From: Burkholderiales bacterium
GTDB taxonomy: Bacteria; Pseudomonadota; Gammaproteobacteria; Burkholderiales; Methylophilaceae
Length of the DNA: 64,000 bases
NCBI GenBank assembly: GCA_030831475.1
Contig: JAURKY010000001.1
Span: 1 to 64,000 of the forward strand
Direction of reading: 5' to 3'
Each line of letters opens with the position of its first letter. Positions within the stretch are counted from its first letter, which is position 1. This document shows, one piece after another, positions 41,990 through 52,221 of the stretch. The translations under genes and the position numbers were made by a program. The notes beneath the pieces were generated by a model. That model was not told the DNA's origin, did no database searches, and saw only the letters and a list, made by a program, of their open reading frames with translations.

Positions 41990-44152
41990 ATGCTCAAGGC
42001 TGTTTCTTCAGAATCAAAATCATCTGTTGATGATGAGAACGATATACCCATCCAGTCGGTCTCGATGGACATATGGGATAAAAAGTATCGTTTAAAAACA
42101 AAAAAAGGTGAGTTTGTCGATGAAGATATTCAAGATACCTATGACCGCGTAGCAAAAGCCCTTGCTGAAGTTGAAGATCCTAAAATACGTGATGAGTGGC
42201 ATGAAAAGTTTTTATGGGCATTAAAACATGGCGCGATACCTGCGGGACGCATTACATCGAATGCTGGAGCGCTTGAACATAAACCGGCGACTAGCACCAT
42301 TAACTGTACTGTTTCAGGTGTGATTGAAGATAGTATGTCGGGTATCTTGGATAAGGTCCATGAGGCTGGCCTGACACTTAAAGCTGGCTGTGGTATTGGC
42401 TATGAATACTCTACGCTTAGACCCAGGGGTGCTTTTGTAGCAGGTGCAGGAGCTTACACGAGCGGACCTTTATCTTTTATGGATATTTATGACCGCATGT
42501 GTTTTACAGTATCAAGTGCGGGTGGTCGACGAGGCGCTCAAATGGCTACATTTGATATTGCCCACCCAGACATTGCTGACTTTATTAAAGCTAAACGCGA
42601 AGATGGCCGTCTAAGACAATTTAATCTTTCTTGTTTGATTACCAAAGAATTTATGGAGGCAGTTAAAGCTGGGGCAGATTGGAAACTTGCATTCCCTGTG
42701 ACTGCTAAGGAAGCTAAGGAAGAAAAATTAGATCTTGATAATGAGGACCAAGTTGTTTGGAGAGATTGGCCAAGTCCTGAAAAATATTTAGTCGAGAAAA
42801 AAGGTCCACGTGCTGGTAAAGTAGCTTGTAAGGTGTATAAGCCCATGAAGGCCCAAAGACTTTGGGATATTATTATGTCATCCACCTATGATTATGCGGA
42901 ACCTGGTTTTATTCTTATTGATCGGGTTAATGAAATGAATAACAACTGGTTTTGTGAAAATATTCGCGCAACGAATCCATGCGGCGAACAACCTTTACCG
43001 CCCTATGGGGCCTGTCTTCTAGGTTCAATTAATTTAACCAAGTTTGTTAAGTCACCATTTACGGATGAAGCGTATTTTGATTGGGATGAGTATAGACAAG
43101 TGATTAGTATTTTTACTCGTATGCTTGATAATGTCGTTGAAATTAATGGACTACCCTTAGAAAAACAGCGCGATGAAATTGCTAGAAAACGTCGACACGG
43201 CATGGGTTATTTAGGTTTAGGTTCAACCATGGCGATGATGAAAATGGTATATGGGGATGAGGCTTCCATTAAATTTACCGAAGAAATTACTAAAGCTCTT
43301 GCCGAAGAGGGTTGGAAGACAGGTATTGATTTAGCTAAAGAAAAAGGCCCCGCTCCTATTATGAATGAGCTTTTTGAGATTACCCCTGAGCTTATGGCGA
43401 TGCGACCTGAAATGAAGGATGATGGTATCAAGATTGGTGATAAAGTGCCGGGTAAAGTTTTGTTGGGACAATACAGCCGCTACATGCAGCAATTTCCTCG
43501 TGATTTGAGGGATGAAATTGCAGATCATGGTGTGAGATTCAGTCATCACAGTTCAATTGCGCCGACAGGAACCATCTCGCTTTCACTAGCGAACAATGCA
43601 AGTAATGGTATCGAACCCTCTTTTGCTCATCACTACAATCGTAATGTGATTCGTGAAGGTAAAAAGACAAAAGAAAAAGTAGACGTCTTTTCCTATGAGT
43701 TACTTGCTTATCGTCACTTAATCAATGAGAAGGCAATGCCATTTTCTGATCAAGAGGAAGAAAAGTTACCTGATTACTTTATTGATTCATCGACCATTAA
43801 AGCGAAGGCTCACGTGGATATTCAAGCGGCTGCGCAAAAATGGATTGATAGCTCTATTTCAAAGACCATTAATGTTCCTACAGATTATGATTTTAATGAT
43901 TTTAAGAGTATCTACTTGTACGCTTACGAAAAAGGATTAAAAGGTTGCACCACGTTTAGATTTAATCCAGAAGCGTTCCAAGGTGTATTGGTGACAGAGA
44001 AAGATTTAGAAAATACAACTTACAAATTCACGCTGGATGATGGTGCCGTGATTGAAGTTAAGGGTAACGAAGAAATTGAATATGATGGTGAGACACATAC
44101 AGCGGCGAATTTGTATGATGCGCTTAAAGAGGGATATTACGGTAAATTTTAG
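41990..44152 (+). CDS. nrdJ: Adenosylcobalamin-dependent (class II) ribonucleotide reductase, large part (NrdJa)
   Basis: ATNPCGEQPLPPYGACLLGSINL; SIAPTGTISL; PAGRITSNAGA. Confidence 0.9.
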   Translation: MLKAVSSESKSSVDDENDIPIQSVSMDIWDKKYRLKTKKGEFVDEDIQDTYDRVAKALAEVEDPKIRDEWHEKFLWALKHGAIPAGRITSNAGALEHKPATSTINCTVSGVIEDSMSGILDKVHEAGLTLKAGCGIGYEYSTLRPRGAFVAGAGAYTSGPLSFMDIYDRMCFTVSSAGGRRGAQMATFDIAHPDIADFIKAKREDGRLRQFNLSCLITKEFMEAVKAGADWKLAFPVTAKEAKEEKLDLDNEDQVVWRDWPSPEKYLVEKKGPRAGKVACKVYKPMKAQRLWDIIMSSTYDYAEPGFILIDRVNEMNNNWFCENIRATNPCGEQPLPPYGACLLGSINLTKFVKSPFTDEAYFDWDEYRQVISIFTRMLDNVVEINGLPLEKQRDEIARKRRHGMGYLGLGSTMAMMKMVYGDEASIKFTEEITKALAEEGWKTGIDLAKEKGPAPIMNELFEITPELMAMRPEMKDDGIKIGDKVPGKVLLGQYSRYMQQFPRDLRDEIADHGVRFSHHSSIAPTGTISLSLANNASNGIEPSFAHHYNRNVIREGKKTKEKVDVFSYELLAYRHLINEKAMPFSDQEEEKLPDYFIDSSTIKAKAHVDIQAAAQKWIDSSISKTINVPTDYDFNDFKSIYLYAYEKGLKGCTTFRFNPEAFQGVLVTEKDLENTTYKFTLDDGAVIEVKGNEEIEYDGETHTAANLYDALKEGYYGKF

Positions 44153-44160
44153 GATAAAAC

Positions 44161-44829
44161 ATGGCTATTAAAATTGAGAAAAAAATTGTTGGGTATAGTT
44201 TAGCTGAGCCAAAAAAAGCAAATGAAAAGCCAGAAACTAATATTGTACAGTTAGGCGAGCCTTTAGATCGTCCTGAAAAAATTACTGGAACAACGTATAA
44301 AGTTAAGACACCGGTCACTGACCATGCTTTTTATATCACCATTAATGATGTGATCATGAACGAGGGTACTGACCAAGAACATCGCCGACCTTTTGAGATT
44401 TTTGTTAATTCAAAAAACATGGAACATTTCCAATGGATTGTTGCTTTAACACGTGTGATGTCAGCTGTTTTTAGAAAAGGTGGTGATGTCACCTTCTTAG
44501 TTGAGGAGCTTGAATCGGTGTTTGATCCTAACGGAGGTTACTATAAGAAAGGCGGTAAATATATTCCAAGTTTGGTTGCTGAACTGGGCCATGTTGTTGA
44601 AACACATTTAGAGAATATCGGCATGCTGAAATCCAGCGAACCTGATGAGTATCAAAAAAAACTGATCGATGAAAAGAAGGAAGAATACTTAAAACAAAAT
44701 TCAGGCAATCTTGATGAGAGTGGTTTTCCTAAAGACGCTCAGTTATGTGCTAAATGCCAGACAAAAGCATCGATCTTAATGGATGGTTGTTTGACTTGCC
44801 TCAACTGCGGCGAGAGTAAATGCGGTTAG
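44161..44829 (+). CDS. nrdJb: Class II RNR auxiliary/C-terminal subunit (NrdJb, TSCPD + C-terminal zinc ribbon)
   Basis: FYITINDV...RPFEIFVNSKNMEHFQWIVALTRVMSAVFRKGG; C-terminal CAKCQTKASILMDGCLTCLNCGESKCG. Confidence 0.85.
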   Translation: MAIKIEKKIVGYSLAEPKKANEKPETNIVQLGEPLDRPEKITGTTYKVKTPVTDHAFYITINDVIMNEGTDQEHRRPFEIFVNSKNMEHFQWIVALTRVMSAVFRKGGDVTFLVEELESVFDPNGGYYKKGGKYIPSLVAELGHVVETHLENIGMLKSSEPDEYQKKLIDEKKEEYLKQNSGNLDESGFPKDAQLCAKCQTKASILMDGCLTCLNCGESKCG

Positions 44830-44887
44830 TTTGAATGAACTTAAGGGGTAGATTGAAATCTATATTCCTTTGTAAATTCTGTTAGCC

Positions 44888-45877
44888 ATGTTTAAAAAAT
44901 TATTATTTTTCTTAGTATTAACCTCTACAAATTTTCTTTTTGCTCAACCATCCAATGAGCTTTTATTTTCACTTAATCAATCAGTTCTTAAAGTTCATGT
45001 AGCTACCAAAGAAGGTCACCATGGTGTTGGTTCAGGTGTGGTTATTCAAAAGGATTATGTGGTCACCAATTGTCATGTGATTGCCAATGCTCAAGGTGTG
45101 CATGTGACAAAGTTTGGGTACAGCTATTCTCCTGATGCGCTTATCGCTGACTGGAAAAATGATCTTTGTATATTGAAGTTTAAATTTTTAGAATTACCTG
45201 CTGTTAAGTTAGGCAGCTCTGATCATCTAGAATATGAAATGGAGGTCTTTGGAAAAAGTTATGGTGGTAATACTGTTAAGCCTCACACATCTTATGGAAA
45301 GATCAAGGGCATACACCCATTTTTAGGTAATAACATCATCCAGTCCTCAGCCTGGTTTTCGCTAGGAGCAAGTGGCGGCGGGCTATTTAATTCAGAGGGC
45401 GAGTTAATTGGAGTTACAACCTTTAAAGCAGCTGGAAGATTTGCTTACTTTTATAGCGTTCCAGTTGAGGTTATTAAAACCATGTTAAGTAGCGGAGAGG
45501 AAATTTCTGTAACAACCCAACGAGAACTGCCTTTCTGGGATGCACCTGAGGAAGAATTACCATACTTTATGAGGGTTGTTCGTTTAGAAAGAAATAAGGA
45601 TTGGGAAAACCTTAAAAAAGTAGCACTTGATTGGGAAGGTAAAGAGCCCGAGGCATTCGAGGCAAAAAATTATTATGGCATTGCCTTATTTCACCTTGGG
45701 GAAATTGAGTTAGCAGAAAAACAATTTAAACAAGTCATTCAATTGAATGAAAAACATTCACAAAGCATTTACTACCTTTATAAAATAGCCAAAATAAATA
45801 ACCAGTCGGATGTCGCTGAGTCATATAAAACCGCATTAAATAATTTAGATGACTCAATCCTTGCTAATGAAAAATAA
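44888..45877 (+). CDS. Secreted trypsin-like serine protease with C-terminal TPR
   Basis: Signal peptide; triad motifs TNCHVIA, WKNDLCIL, GASGGGLF; TPR-like AKNYYGIALFHLGEIELAEKQFKQVIQLNEKH. Confidence 0.8.
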   Translation: MFKKLLFFLVLTSTNFLFAQPSNELLFSLNQSVLKVHVATKEGHHGVGSGVVIQKDYVVTNCHVIANAQGVHVTKFGYSYSPDALIADWKNDLCILKFKFLELPAVKLGSSDHLEYEMEVFGKSYGGNTVKPHTSYGKIKGIHPFLGNNIIQSSAWFSLGASGGGLFNSEGELIGVTTFKAAGRFAYFYSVPVEVIKTMLSSGEEISVTTQRELPFWDAPEEELPYFMRVVRLERNKDWENLKKVALDWEGKEPEAFEAKNYYGIALFHLGEIELAEKQFKQVIQLNEKHSQSIYYLYKIAKINNQSDVAESYKTALNNLDDSILANEK

Positions 45878-46232
45878 ATTAATTCTATTTCTTAGCTCAA
45901 TTTTCTTAGTATCATGCGCCGGCATTGTTTTTGAGCCAGAAAAGGTAGAGGATTTTTTTTCATGGGGCGATACTGAACAAGATCAAATACCTGATGATGC
46001 CATCATGTATGAGTGCAAAGCTAAAAATCGTTTTTTCATCAAATACTTGGATGATAAGAAAACCATCTGGATTGTTTTTCCAGAAAGAGAATTTAAGCTA
46101 TATCAAGATGAGGCCAATCCTGCTATTTATACAAACTCGCTAACAACGCTTGAGCTCTCAAATGAGAATACCTTTGTCAAAGATCAAAAAGGTATTGTTT
46201 ATGAAAATTGTTTTGTTAAATTAAACGATTAA
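45867..46232 (+). CDS. Hypothetical lipoprotein
   Basis: MKNKLILFLSSIFLVSCAG lipobox; overlaps end of the protease gene. Confidence 0.65.
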   Translation: MKNKLILFLSSIFLVSCAGIVFEPEKVEDFFSWGDTEQDQIPDDAIMYECKAKNRFFIKYLDDKKTIWIVFPEREFKLYQDEANPAIYTNSLTTLELSNENTFVKDQKGIVYENCFVKLND

Positions 46233-46287
46233 GTCTTGCCAACCTAAAACCGATGATGTAACTTTTAATTAAATCTTAATCATTGAG

Positions 46288-46494
46288 GTGGTTATGGATA
46301 ATAAGTATGGTTTGGGTAGCTCTAAGGTTGCAGTTGAACTGCACAAAAAAGACCAGCAATTAAAATGTCGCTCCTGTGATGGTGAACACTTGCACTATTG
46401 TCCAACCATGCAGGATCATCAATGTGAAGATTGTGGTGAGTGGCAAAACGATATTCCTTCGAATTATTCCACCGGCCGTAGCGCAGATTATTAA
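46288..46494 (+). CDS. Small zinc-ribbon-like protein
   Basis: CRSCDGEHLHYCPTMQDHQCEDCGEW, CxxC pairs; SD-like GAGG upstream. Confidence 0.6.
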   Translation: MVMDNKYGLGSSKVAVELHKKDQQLKCRSCDGEHLHYCPTMQDHQCEDCGEWQNDIPSNYSTGRSADY

Positions 46495-46513
46495 TCTTTT
46501 TTTTGAGGTATAA

Positions 46514-47251
46514 ATGTTAATTCAATCAGAATTTGTTGATATAGGTACTCCTACGGGTGATATGAGAACCTATGTTCATAGGCCTTTAGAAGCCAGCCAA
46601 TATCCAACCATCTTGTTTTACTCAGAGATTTTTCAACAAACAGGCCCTATTGAGAGGGCAGCCAAAATTATGGCAAGTCATGGATATGTTGTTTTAGTCC
46701 CTGAAGTTTTTCATGAGCTCAATCCTATTGGTACGGTTTTAAATTATGACGATGCCGGACGAGAAAAAGGTAATGCAGATAAAGCTGCGAAAGATGTTGA
46801 GGGTTATGATTCGGATAATCAAGCCATGATTGATTGGGTAAAAAAACAATCTTGGTCGAATGGTCATATTGGTGCCATGGGGTTTTGTATTGGTGGCCAC
46901 CTTGCCTTCAGGGCTGCATTAAATCCTGAGGTGAAAGCAACAGCATGTTTTTATGCAACCGATCTTCATACCAATACGATCCCAAATAAACCAGGTCAAC
47001 ACAGCATGGAAAGGCTTGATGATATTAAAGGAGAGCTATTAATGATTTGGGGTAAGCAGGACACACATATCCCAACCAGCAATCGTGTTGAAATACATAA
47101 TCAACTATTAAAAACAGATATTGTTTTTAGTTGGCACGAGTTTAATGCCCAACATGCTTTTATGAGAGATGAGGGAGAACGATACGATCCAGAGCTAGCC
47201 GCTTTGTGCTATCAGATCACGCTTAGAATGTTTTCAAGGACGCTTTATTAA
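46514..47251 (+). CDS. Dienelactone hydrolase family protein
   Basis: GAMGFCIGGHLAFRAAL Cys nucleophile elbow; C-terminal NAQHAFM. Confidence 0.9.
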   Translation: MLIQSEFVDIGTPTGDMRTYVHRPLEASQYPTILFYSEIFQQTGPIERAAKIMASHGYVVLVPEVFHELNPIGTVLNYDDAGREKGNADKAAKDVEGYDSDNQAMIDWVKKQSWSNGHIGAMGFCIGGHLAFRAALNPEVKATACFYATDLHTNTIPNKPGQHSMERLDDIKGELLMIWGKQDTHIPTSNRVEIHNQLLKTDIVFSWHEFNAQHAFMRDEGERYDPELAALCYQITLRMFSRTLY

Positions 47252-47407
47252 TTAAACACAATCAGAGAAAGCTTCAAGTGAACGAAAAAAATCGCTACGT
47301 TTATTAGTTTTCTGGGATTCTTGATTGTTGTTTGATGGCTGATCGATATTTTTCTTATCAAGATCAGGACGATTATTTGCGTCTTTTAAATTTTTAACTT
47401 TCATCAT
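47252..47407 (-). CDS. Small 51-aa hydrophilic ORF, function unknown
   Basis: MMKVKNLKDANNRPDLDKKNIDQPSNNNQESQKTNKRSDFFRSLEAFSDCV; SD AAGGA upstream; fills an otherwise empty gap. Confidence 0.4.
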   Translation of the reverse strand: MMKVKNLKDANNRPDLDKKNIDQPSNNNQESQKTNKRSDFFRSLEAFSDCV

Positions 47408-47544
47408 TTTTTCCTTTTGGGAAATGTTGTTCGGGATTGTGTCCCTTAAAATTGAATAGATATCAAAATGTCATAAAAATTCAATTTTTAAATAATAAAG
47501 TAAATAGGTTATATTTATTTAATATTTATATTTGTTATTCTAAT

Positions 47545-47748
47545 ATGAAAATAATAATTAATGGAATCGAAAAAGAGTTTGATGGCAATTCATTAACGGC
47601 TAATGAATTAGTCAATCACTTACAATTAGAGGGTAAACGGTTTGCCATTGAACGCAATGGAGAAATTTTACCTAAAGGATTGTTTGCTGAACTCACCATT
47701 AATGAGGGCGATCGTTTAGAAATAGTAGGAGCTGTGGGCGGTGGATAA
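47545..47748 (+). CDS. thiS: Sulfur carrier protein ThiS
   Basis: [44 protein letters not shown]...[14 protein letters not shown]-terminal GG. Confidence 0.92.
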   Translation: MKIIINGIEKEFDGNSLTANELVNHLQLEGKRFAIERNGEILPKGLFAELTINEGDRLEIVGAVGGG

Positions 47749-48541
47749 ACATGAATTTAATTCCAATGAGTGGGTCATTGCTGGACGACCGTTCCAGTCT
47801 AGACTGCTTGTGGGTACCGGAAAGTATAGAGATTTCAAAGAGACACGTTTAGCAATTGAGAAAAGTGGTGCGCAAATCGTCACCGTAGCGATCCGACGAA
47901 CGAATATCGGTCAAGATGCTAATGAGCCATCGTTACTAGATTTTTTACCCCCTGATCAGTTTACCTATTTACCCAATACAGCAGGTTGCTATACTGCGGA
48001 TGATGCTATCAGGACCTTAAGGTTAGCCCGTGAACTTTTAGATGGTCATAATTTAGTCAAGCTAGAAGTCTTAGGTGATCAAAAAACACTCTACCCTAAC
48101 GTTGTTGAAACGCTTGAGGCTGCAAAGATTCTTATCAAAGATGGATTTGATGTGATGGTTTATACCTCGGATGATCCGATCATTGCCAAACAATTAGAGG
48201 ACATCGGTTGTTGCGCTATCATGCCATTAGCATCTCTCATTGGTTCGGGTATGGGTATTTTAAATCCTTGGAATTTAGAAATTATTATCGATACGGTTAA
48301 AGTCCCGGTCATTGTTGATGCCGGTGTGGGTACTGCATCAGATGCTGCTATTGCTATGGAGTTAGGTTGTGATGGCGTATTGATGAATACCGCCATTGCT
48401 ACTGCAAAAGATCCAATACTTATGGCTTCTGCAATGAAAAAATCCATTGAGGCAGGCAGGGAGGCTTTTCTAGCTGGTCGAATGGATAAAAAATTATACT
48501 CAGCCTCACCAAGTTCACCCATGTCAGGATTGATAAAATAA
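47741..48541 (+). CDS. thiG: Thiazole synthase
   Basis: [43 protein letters not shown]. Confidence 0.95.
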   Translation: MDKHEFNSNEWVIAGRPFQSRLLVGTGKYRDFKETRLAIEKSGAQIVTVAIRRTNIGQDANEPSLLDFLPPDQFTYLPNTAGCYTADDAIRTLRLARELLDGHNLVKLEVLGDQKTLYPNVVETLEAAKILIKDGFDVMVYTSDDPIIAKQLEDIGCCAIMPLASLIGSGMGILNPWNLEIIIDTVKVPVIVDAGVGTASDAAIAMELGCDGVLMNTAIATAKDPILMASAMKKSIEAGREAFLAGRMDKKLYSASPSSPMSGLIK

Positions 48542-48544
48542 AAA

Positions 48545-48919
48545 GTGCATACACCTGAAATAGAAATTCAAATCGAAACAAACTATATTCAGGAAAGATC
48601 GATTATTGAAAAAAATCGATATTTTTTTACTTATACCGTTCATATAAAAAATATAAGTCAGCAAACCGTCCAATTGATTAGTCGTCATTGGATTTTTGAG
48701 AATGCTCATGGGGAAACGTTTGAAGTTAAAGGGTCAGGCGTGGTGGGTGAAAAACCGGTGATTAAGTCTGGAGAAATTTATTCTTACACGAGCGCTACAG
48801 AGATTAATACTCCGAGCGGTCTTATGTATGGCTCCTATCAGATGATTGACGAAAAAGCCCAAGGGTTTGATGCAAAAATTCCTATCTTCAAATTAATTAT
48901 GCCAAGAGTGCTCCACTAA
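48545..48919 (+). CDS. apaG: ApaG protein
   Basis: YTVHIKNISQQTVQLISRHWIFENAHG; GTG start. Confidence 0.92.
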   Translation: MHTPEIEIQIETNYIQERSIIEKNRYFFTYTVHIKNISQQTVQLISRHWIFENAHGETFEVKGSGVVGEKPVIKSGEIYSYTSATEINTPSGLMYGSYQMIDEKAQGFDAKIPIFKLIMPRVLH

Positions 48920-50139
48920 TGAGATTAATTTTCATCTTAGCCGTTTTGATATTGCTTAATAGTTGTAGCCAACTAGGTCAAGACGTTGCAGATTGTGATT
49001 GTGAGGAACAAATATTAAAGGCTACAAAAGAGGAGTCGCTTAAATGTGAGGCTTATCCTGAAAAAGCACTTGAAGCAGAAATTAAACCTTATAGCCTTCT
49101 TGTAAAAACCTCTTGGACAGAAATTGATGCACTTTTAGCCGAGGATCATTTGAATCTATCTTGGCCTGCCTGGCTTCGAAGTTGTGATGCATTAAAAAAT
49201 AAAGAGTCATGGCAAGATGTTTGTCATAAAGCCAACCAACTTATTTCTCCTTCAGATGATGAAATTAAATCCTTTTTTTATAGCCACTTTGATTTATACC
49301 AAGCTAAAAAAGATGATGAGTCGTTAGAGGGCCTGGTCACTGGTTACTATCAGCCAATACTAAAAGGAAGCCGAAAAAAATCAAAGCAATACGCAACCCC
49401 GCTCTATTCACCACCCAATGATTTAATCACGGTTGATTTAAGTGAGGTTTATCCAGACTTAAAGTACATGCGATTAAGGGGAAAGGTTGAGGGCAATAAA
49501 TTGGTTCCCTATCCAACGAGAGAGGAGCTTGCGCATAAACAAGATCAAATTCTGGGCAATGAATTACTTTGGGTCAAAGATCCAGTTGAAGCTTTTTTTC
49601 TAGAGATTCAAGGATCTGGTGTTATTGAGTTAGATTCGGGTGAGAGAATTCAGGTGGGTTATGCGAATCAAAACGGACACCCATATCGCTCGATGGGACG
49701 TGCATTAATTAATGAGGGCGAGTTATCGAGGCACCGCGTCTCTATGCAAAGTATTAAAACTTGGGCAAAAAAGAATCCAAAAAAACTACAAAAATTTTTA
49801 AATGCTAATCCGAGCGTAGTTTTTTTTCGTGAGCTAGAAAAAGGTTTACCAGGCCCACTAGGGGCAATGGGTGTTCCAGTCACGGCTGAACGTTCAGTGG
49901 CCGTTGATCGTAAATTTATTCCATTAGGAGCCCCAGTTTTTTTATCGACTACATGGCCTAATTCCTCAAAACCACTCAATCAGCTCATGATGGCGCAGGA
50001 TACAGGGGGTGCGATTGGCGGAGGTGTACGTATTGATTTCTATTGGGGTCAAGGAGACCGAGCGGGTAAATTAGCAGGCTCAATGAAGCAAGAGGGTAAG
50101 GTCTGGGTGTTGCTTCCGAAAGGATTTAAATTTCCATAA
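48919..50139 (+). CDS. mltA: Membrane-bound lytic murein transglycosylase A
   Basis: GLVTGYYQPILKGS; FFLEIQGSGVIEL; AQDTGGAIGGGVRIDFYWGQGDRAG. Confidence 0.93.
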   Translation: MRLIFILAVLILLNSCSQLGQDVADCDCEEQILKATKEESLKCEAYPEKALEAEIKPYSLLVKTSWTEIDALLAEDHLNLSWPAWLRSCDALKNKESWQDVCHKANQLISPSDDEIKSFFYSHFDLYQAKKDDESLEGLVTGYYQPILKGSRKKSKQYATPLYSPPNDLITVDLSEVYPDLKYMRLRGKVEGNKLVPYPTREELAHKQDQILGNELLWVKDPVEAFFLEIQGSGVIELDSGERIQVGYANQNGHPYRSMGRALINEGELSRHRVSMQSIKTWAKKNPKKLQKFLNANPSVVFFRELEKGLPGPLGAMGVPVTAERSVAVDRKFIPLGAPVFLSTTWPNSSKPLNQLMMAQDTGGAIGGGVRIDFYWGQGDRAGKLAGSMKQEGKVWVLLPKGFKFP

Positions 50140-50141
50140 AA

Positions 50142-50162
50142 AAAGGGAGACTAGCCCCCTTT
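50142..50162. terminator. Bidirectional hairpin terminator between mltA and pqqA
   Basis: AAAGGGAG-ACTAG-CCCCCTTT; T-tract on the - strand side. Confidence 0.65.
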
Positions 50163-50186
50163 GTAAAAATGTTTTGTAAAAAACAA

Positions 50187-50258
50187 TTACTTGTTCATTA
50201 CGTACATTGTTACTTCAAAACCGAAACGCATTTCAGTTGCAGCAGGTGTTGTCCACAT
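50187..50258 (-). CDS. pqqA: PQQ precursor peptide PqqA (23 aa)
   Basis: ATG TGG ACA ACA ... = MWTTPAATEMRFGFEVTMYVMNK*, conserved Glu15-x3-Tyr19; SD AAAGGAG; absent from ORF track. Confidence 0.9.
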   Translation of the reverse strand: MWTTPAATEMRFGFEVTMYVMNK

Positions 50259-50397
50259 AATGTAATCTCCTTTCTTAAATTTTGATTCTGAAGAAAGCAA
50301 GCTTTCTAACAGTTTATACACTATATAAAATTTTTTCTTAAAGATCATTATTTCTTAATGAAAATAATCTAATGAAAATCATGATCATAAAAAAGAG

Positions 50398-50421
50398 AAA
50401 GGGTGCCAAATGGCACCCTTT
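50398..50421 (-). terminator. Rho-independent terminator of amtB
   Basis: AAAGGGTGCC-AAAT-GGCACCCTTT, 10-bp perfect stem; T-rich on the - strand. Confidence 0.8.
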
Positions 50422-50453
50422 CGATCACTCAGTTACTACAACAGGAGGAAGTA

Positions 50454-51854
50454 TTATGAGTGATAAGCGGTCTCACCATGTGAAGTTGTATCAAGACCTG
50501 TTCTCTCATCTTCTTCACTAACTCGAAGACCCATAACCATATCAATGATCTTGAAGAGAACATAACTGATTACACCACACCAAATCACGGTGAAGATGAC
50601 TGATTTTGCTTGAACCCATAGTTGGCTCATCATGGTGATACCCTCGTCGTAACCTACGCCACCAAATTCAGCTGACATGAGAACAGCAAGGCCTACAGCA
50701 CCAACGATACCTGCCACACCATGAATACCGAAAACATCTAAAGAGTCATCGTATCCAAGTGCTTTTTTAAGACTTGTACAAGCCCAGTAAGCTACAACTG
50801 ATGCCACAAGACCAAGGACAATTGCTCCGAGTGGACCTACGACAGCACAAGCAGGTGTAATGGCTACTAGACCTGAGATTGCACCTGAAGCACCACCTAG
50901 CATGGATGGTTTACCTTTAGCAATCCATTCGATAAGCACCCAACCTAAGACAGCAGCAGCTGTAGCAACTTGAGTGTTAATCATGACTAGACCAGCAACG
51001 CCGTCAGCAGCTAATTCACTACCCACGTTGAAACCAAACCAACCAGCCCATAGAAGAGATGCACCCACCATGGTTAAAGGAAGACTGTGAGGAGCCATGG
51101 CTTCTTTACCATAACCAATACGTTTTCCGATGACGATGGCACCTACAAGAGCAGCAATACCAGCGTTGATGTGAACGACCGTTCCACCAGCGAAGTCGAC
51201 TGCACCCCAGCTTGAGATTAAACCACCACCCCAAACCATATGGCAGATTGGAGCATAAACAAGTAATGCCCAGCCTGTTAAAAATACTAAAAGGGATGAG
51301 AATTTAATACGCTCAGCGAAAGCACCTACAATCAGTGCGGGTGTGAGAGCAAAGAAAGTGAGCTGGAATGTCACAAATACAAACTCAGGAATCGTACCGC
51401 TTATTCCCTCGCTCGTCATACCTTTGAGGAATGCTAGACTAAAATCACCGACATATGCATTACCTTCTGAGAAAGCCAAACTGTAACCGACAACCACCCA
51501 AAGGACAGACATGAGTGAGACAGTGACAAAGACCTGCATTAAAACGGAGAGCATGTTTTTAGATCTAACTAGACCTCCGTAAAAAAGAGCAAGACCTGGA
51601 ATGGCCATCACTAAAACTAAAATGGTGGCTACAATCATCCAGGCAGTATCACCTGCGGATAAAGTGGGCGCCTCTTCAGCAGCCGCTGGTTCTTGAACCG
51701 GCATCTCAGCATGATCGCCATGCATCTCGGCAACGATGTTTGTTTGCCATAAGGCATCATTCGCAGTATTCACTTCAGTTGCCATACCTGTGAATGAAAA
51801 GAGTAGTAGACTCATCATGCCTACCAGACCAAATTTCGAAATCCATTTTTTCAT
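50454..51854 (-). CDS. amtB: Ammonium transporter
   Basis: Signal peptide; LALFYGGLVRSKNMLSVLMQ; GGTVVHINAGIAALVGA; HGVAGIVGA. Start set to MKKWISKFGL. Confidence 0.95.
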   Translation of the reverse strand: MKKWISKFGLVGMMSLLLFSFTGMATEVNTANDALWQTNIVAEMHGDHAEMPVQEPAAAEEAPTLSAGDTAWMIVATILVLVMAIPGLALFYGGLVRSKNMLSVLMQVFVTVSLMSVLWVVVGYSLAFSEGNAYVGDFSLAFLKGMTSEGISGTIPEFVFVTFQLTFFALTPALIVGAFAERIKFSSLLVFLTGWALLVYAPICHMVWGGGLISSWGAVDFAGGTVVHINAGIAALVGAIVIGKRIGYGKEAMAPHSLPLTMVGASLLWAGWFGFNVGSELAADGVAGLVMINTQVATAAAVLGWVLIEWIAKGKPSMLGGASGAISGLVAITPACAVVGPLGAIVLGLVASVVAYWACTSLKKALGYDDSLDVFGIHGVAGIVGAVGLAVLMSAEFGGVGYDEGITMMSQLWVQAKSVIFTVIWCGVISYVLFKIIDMVMGLRVSEEDERTGLDTTSHGETAYHS

Positions 51855-51864
51855 GATTGTCTCC

Positions 51865-52221
<357 letters not shown>

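Noticed and set aside
41757-41990. Cobalamin riboswitch upstream of class II RNR
   Set aside because: No B12-box-like (GCCACTG) core or expected aptamer elements seen; region is AT-rich with the NrdR-like box instead.
48160-48522. 120-aa minus-strand ORF inside thiG
   Set aside because: Antisense to conserved thiG codons; Ala/Pro/Ile-rich shadow.
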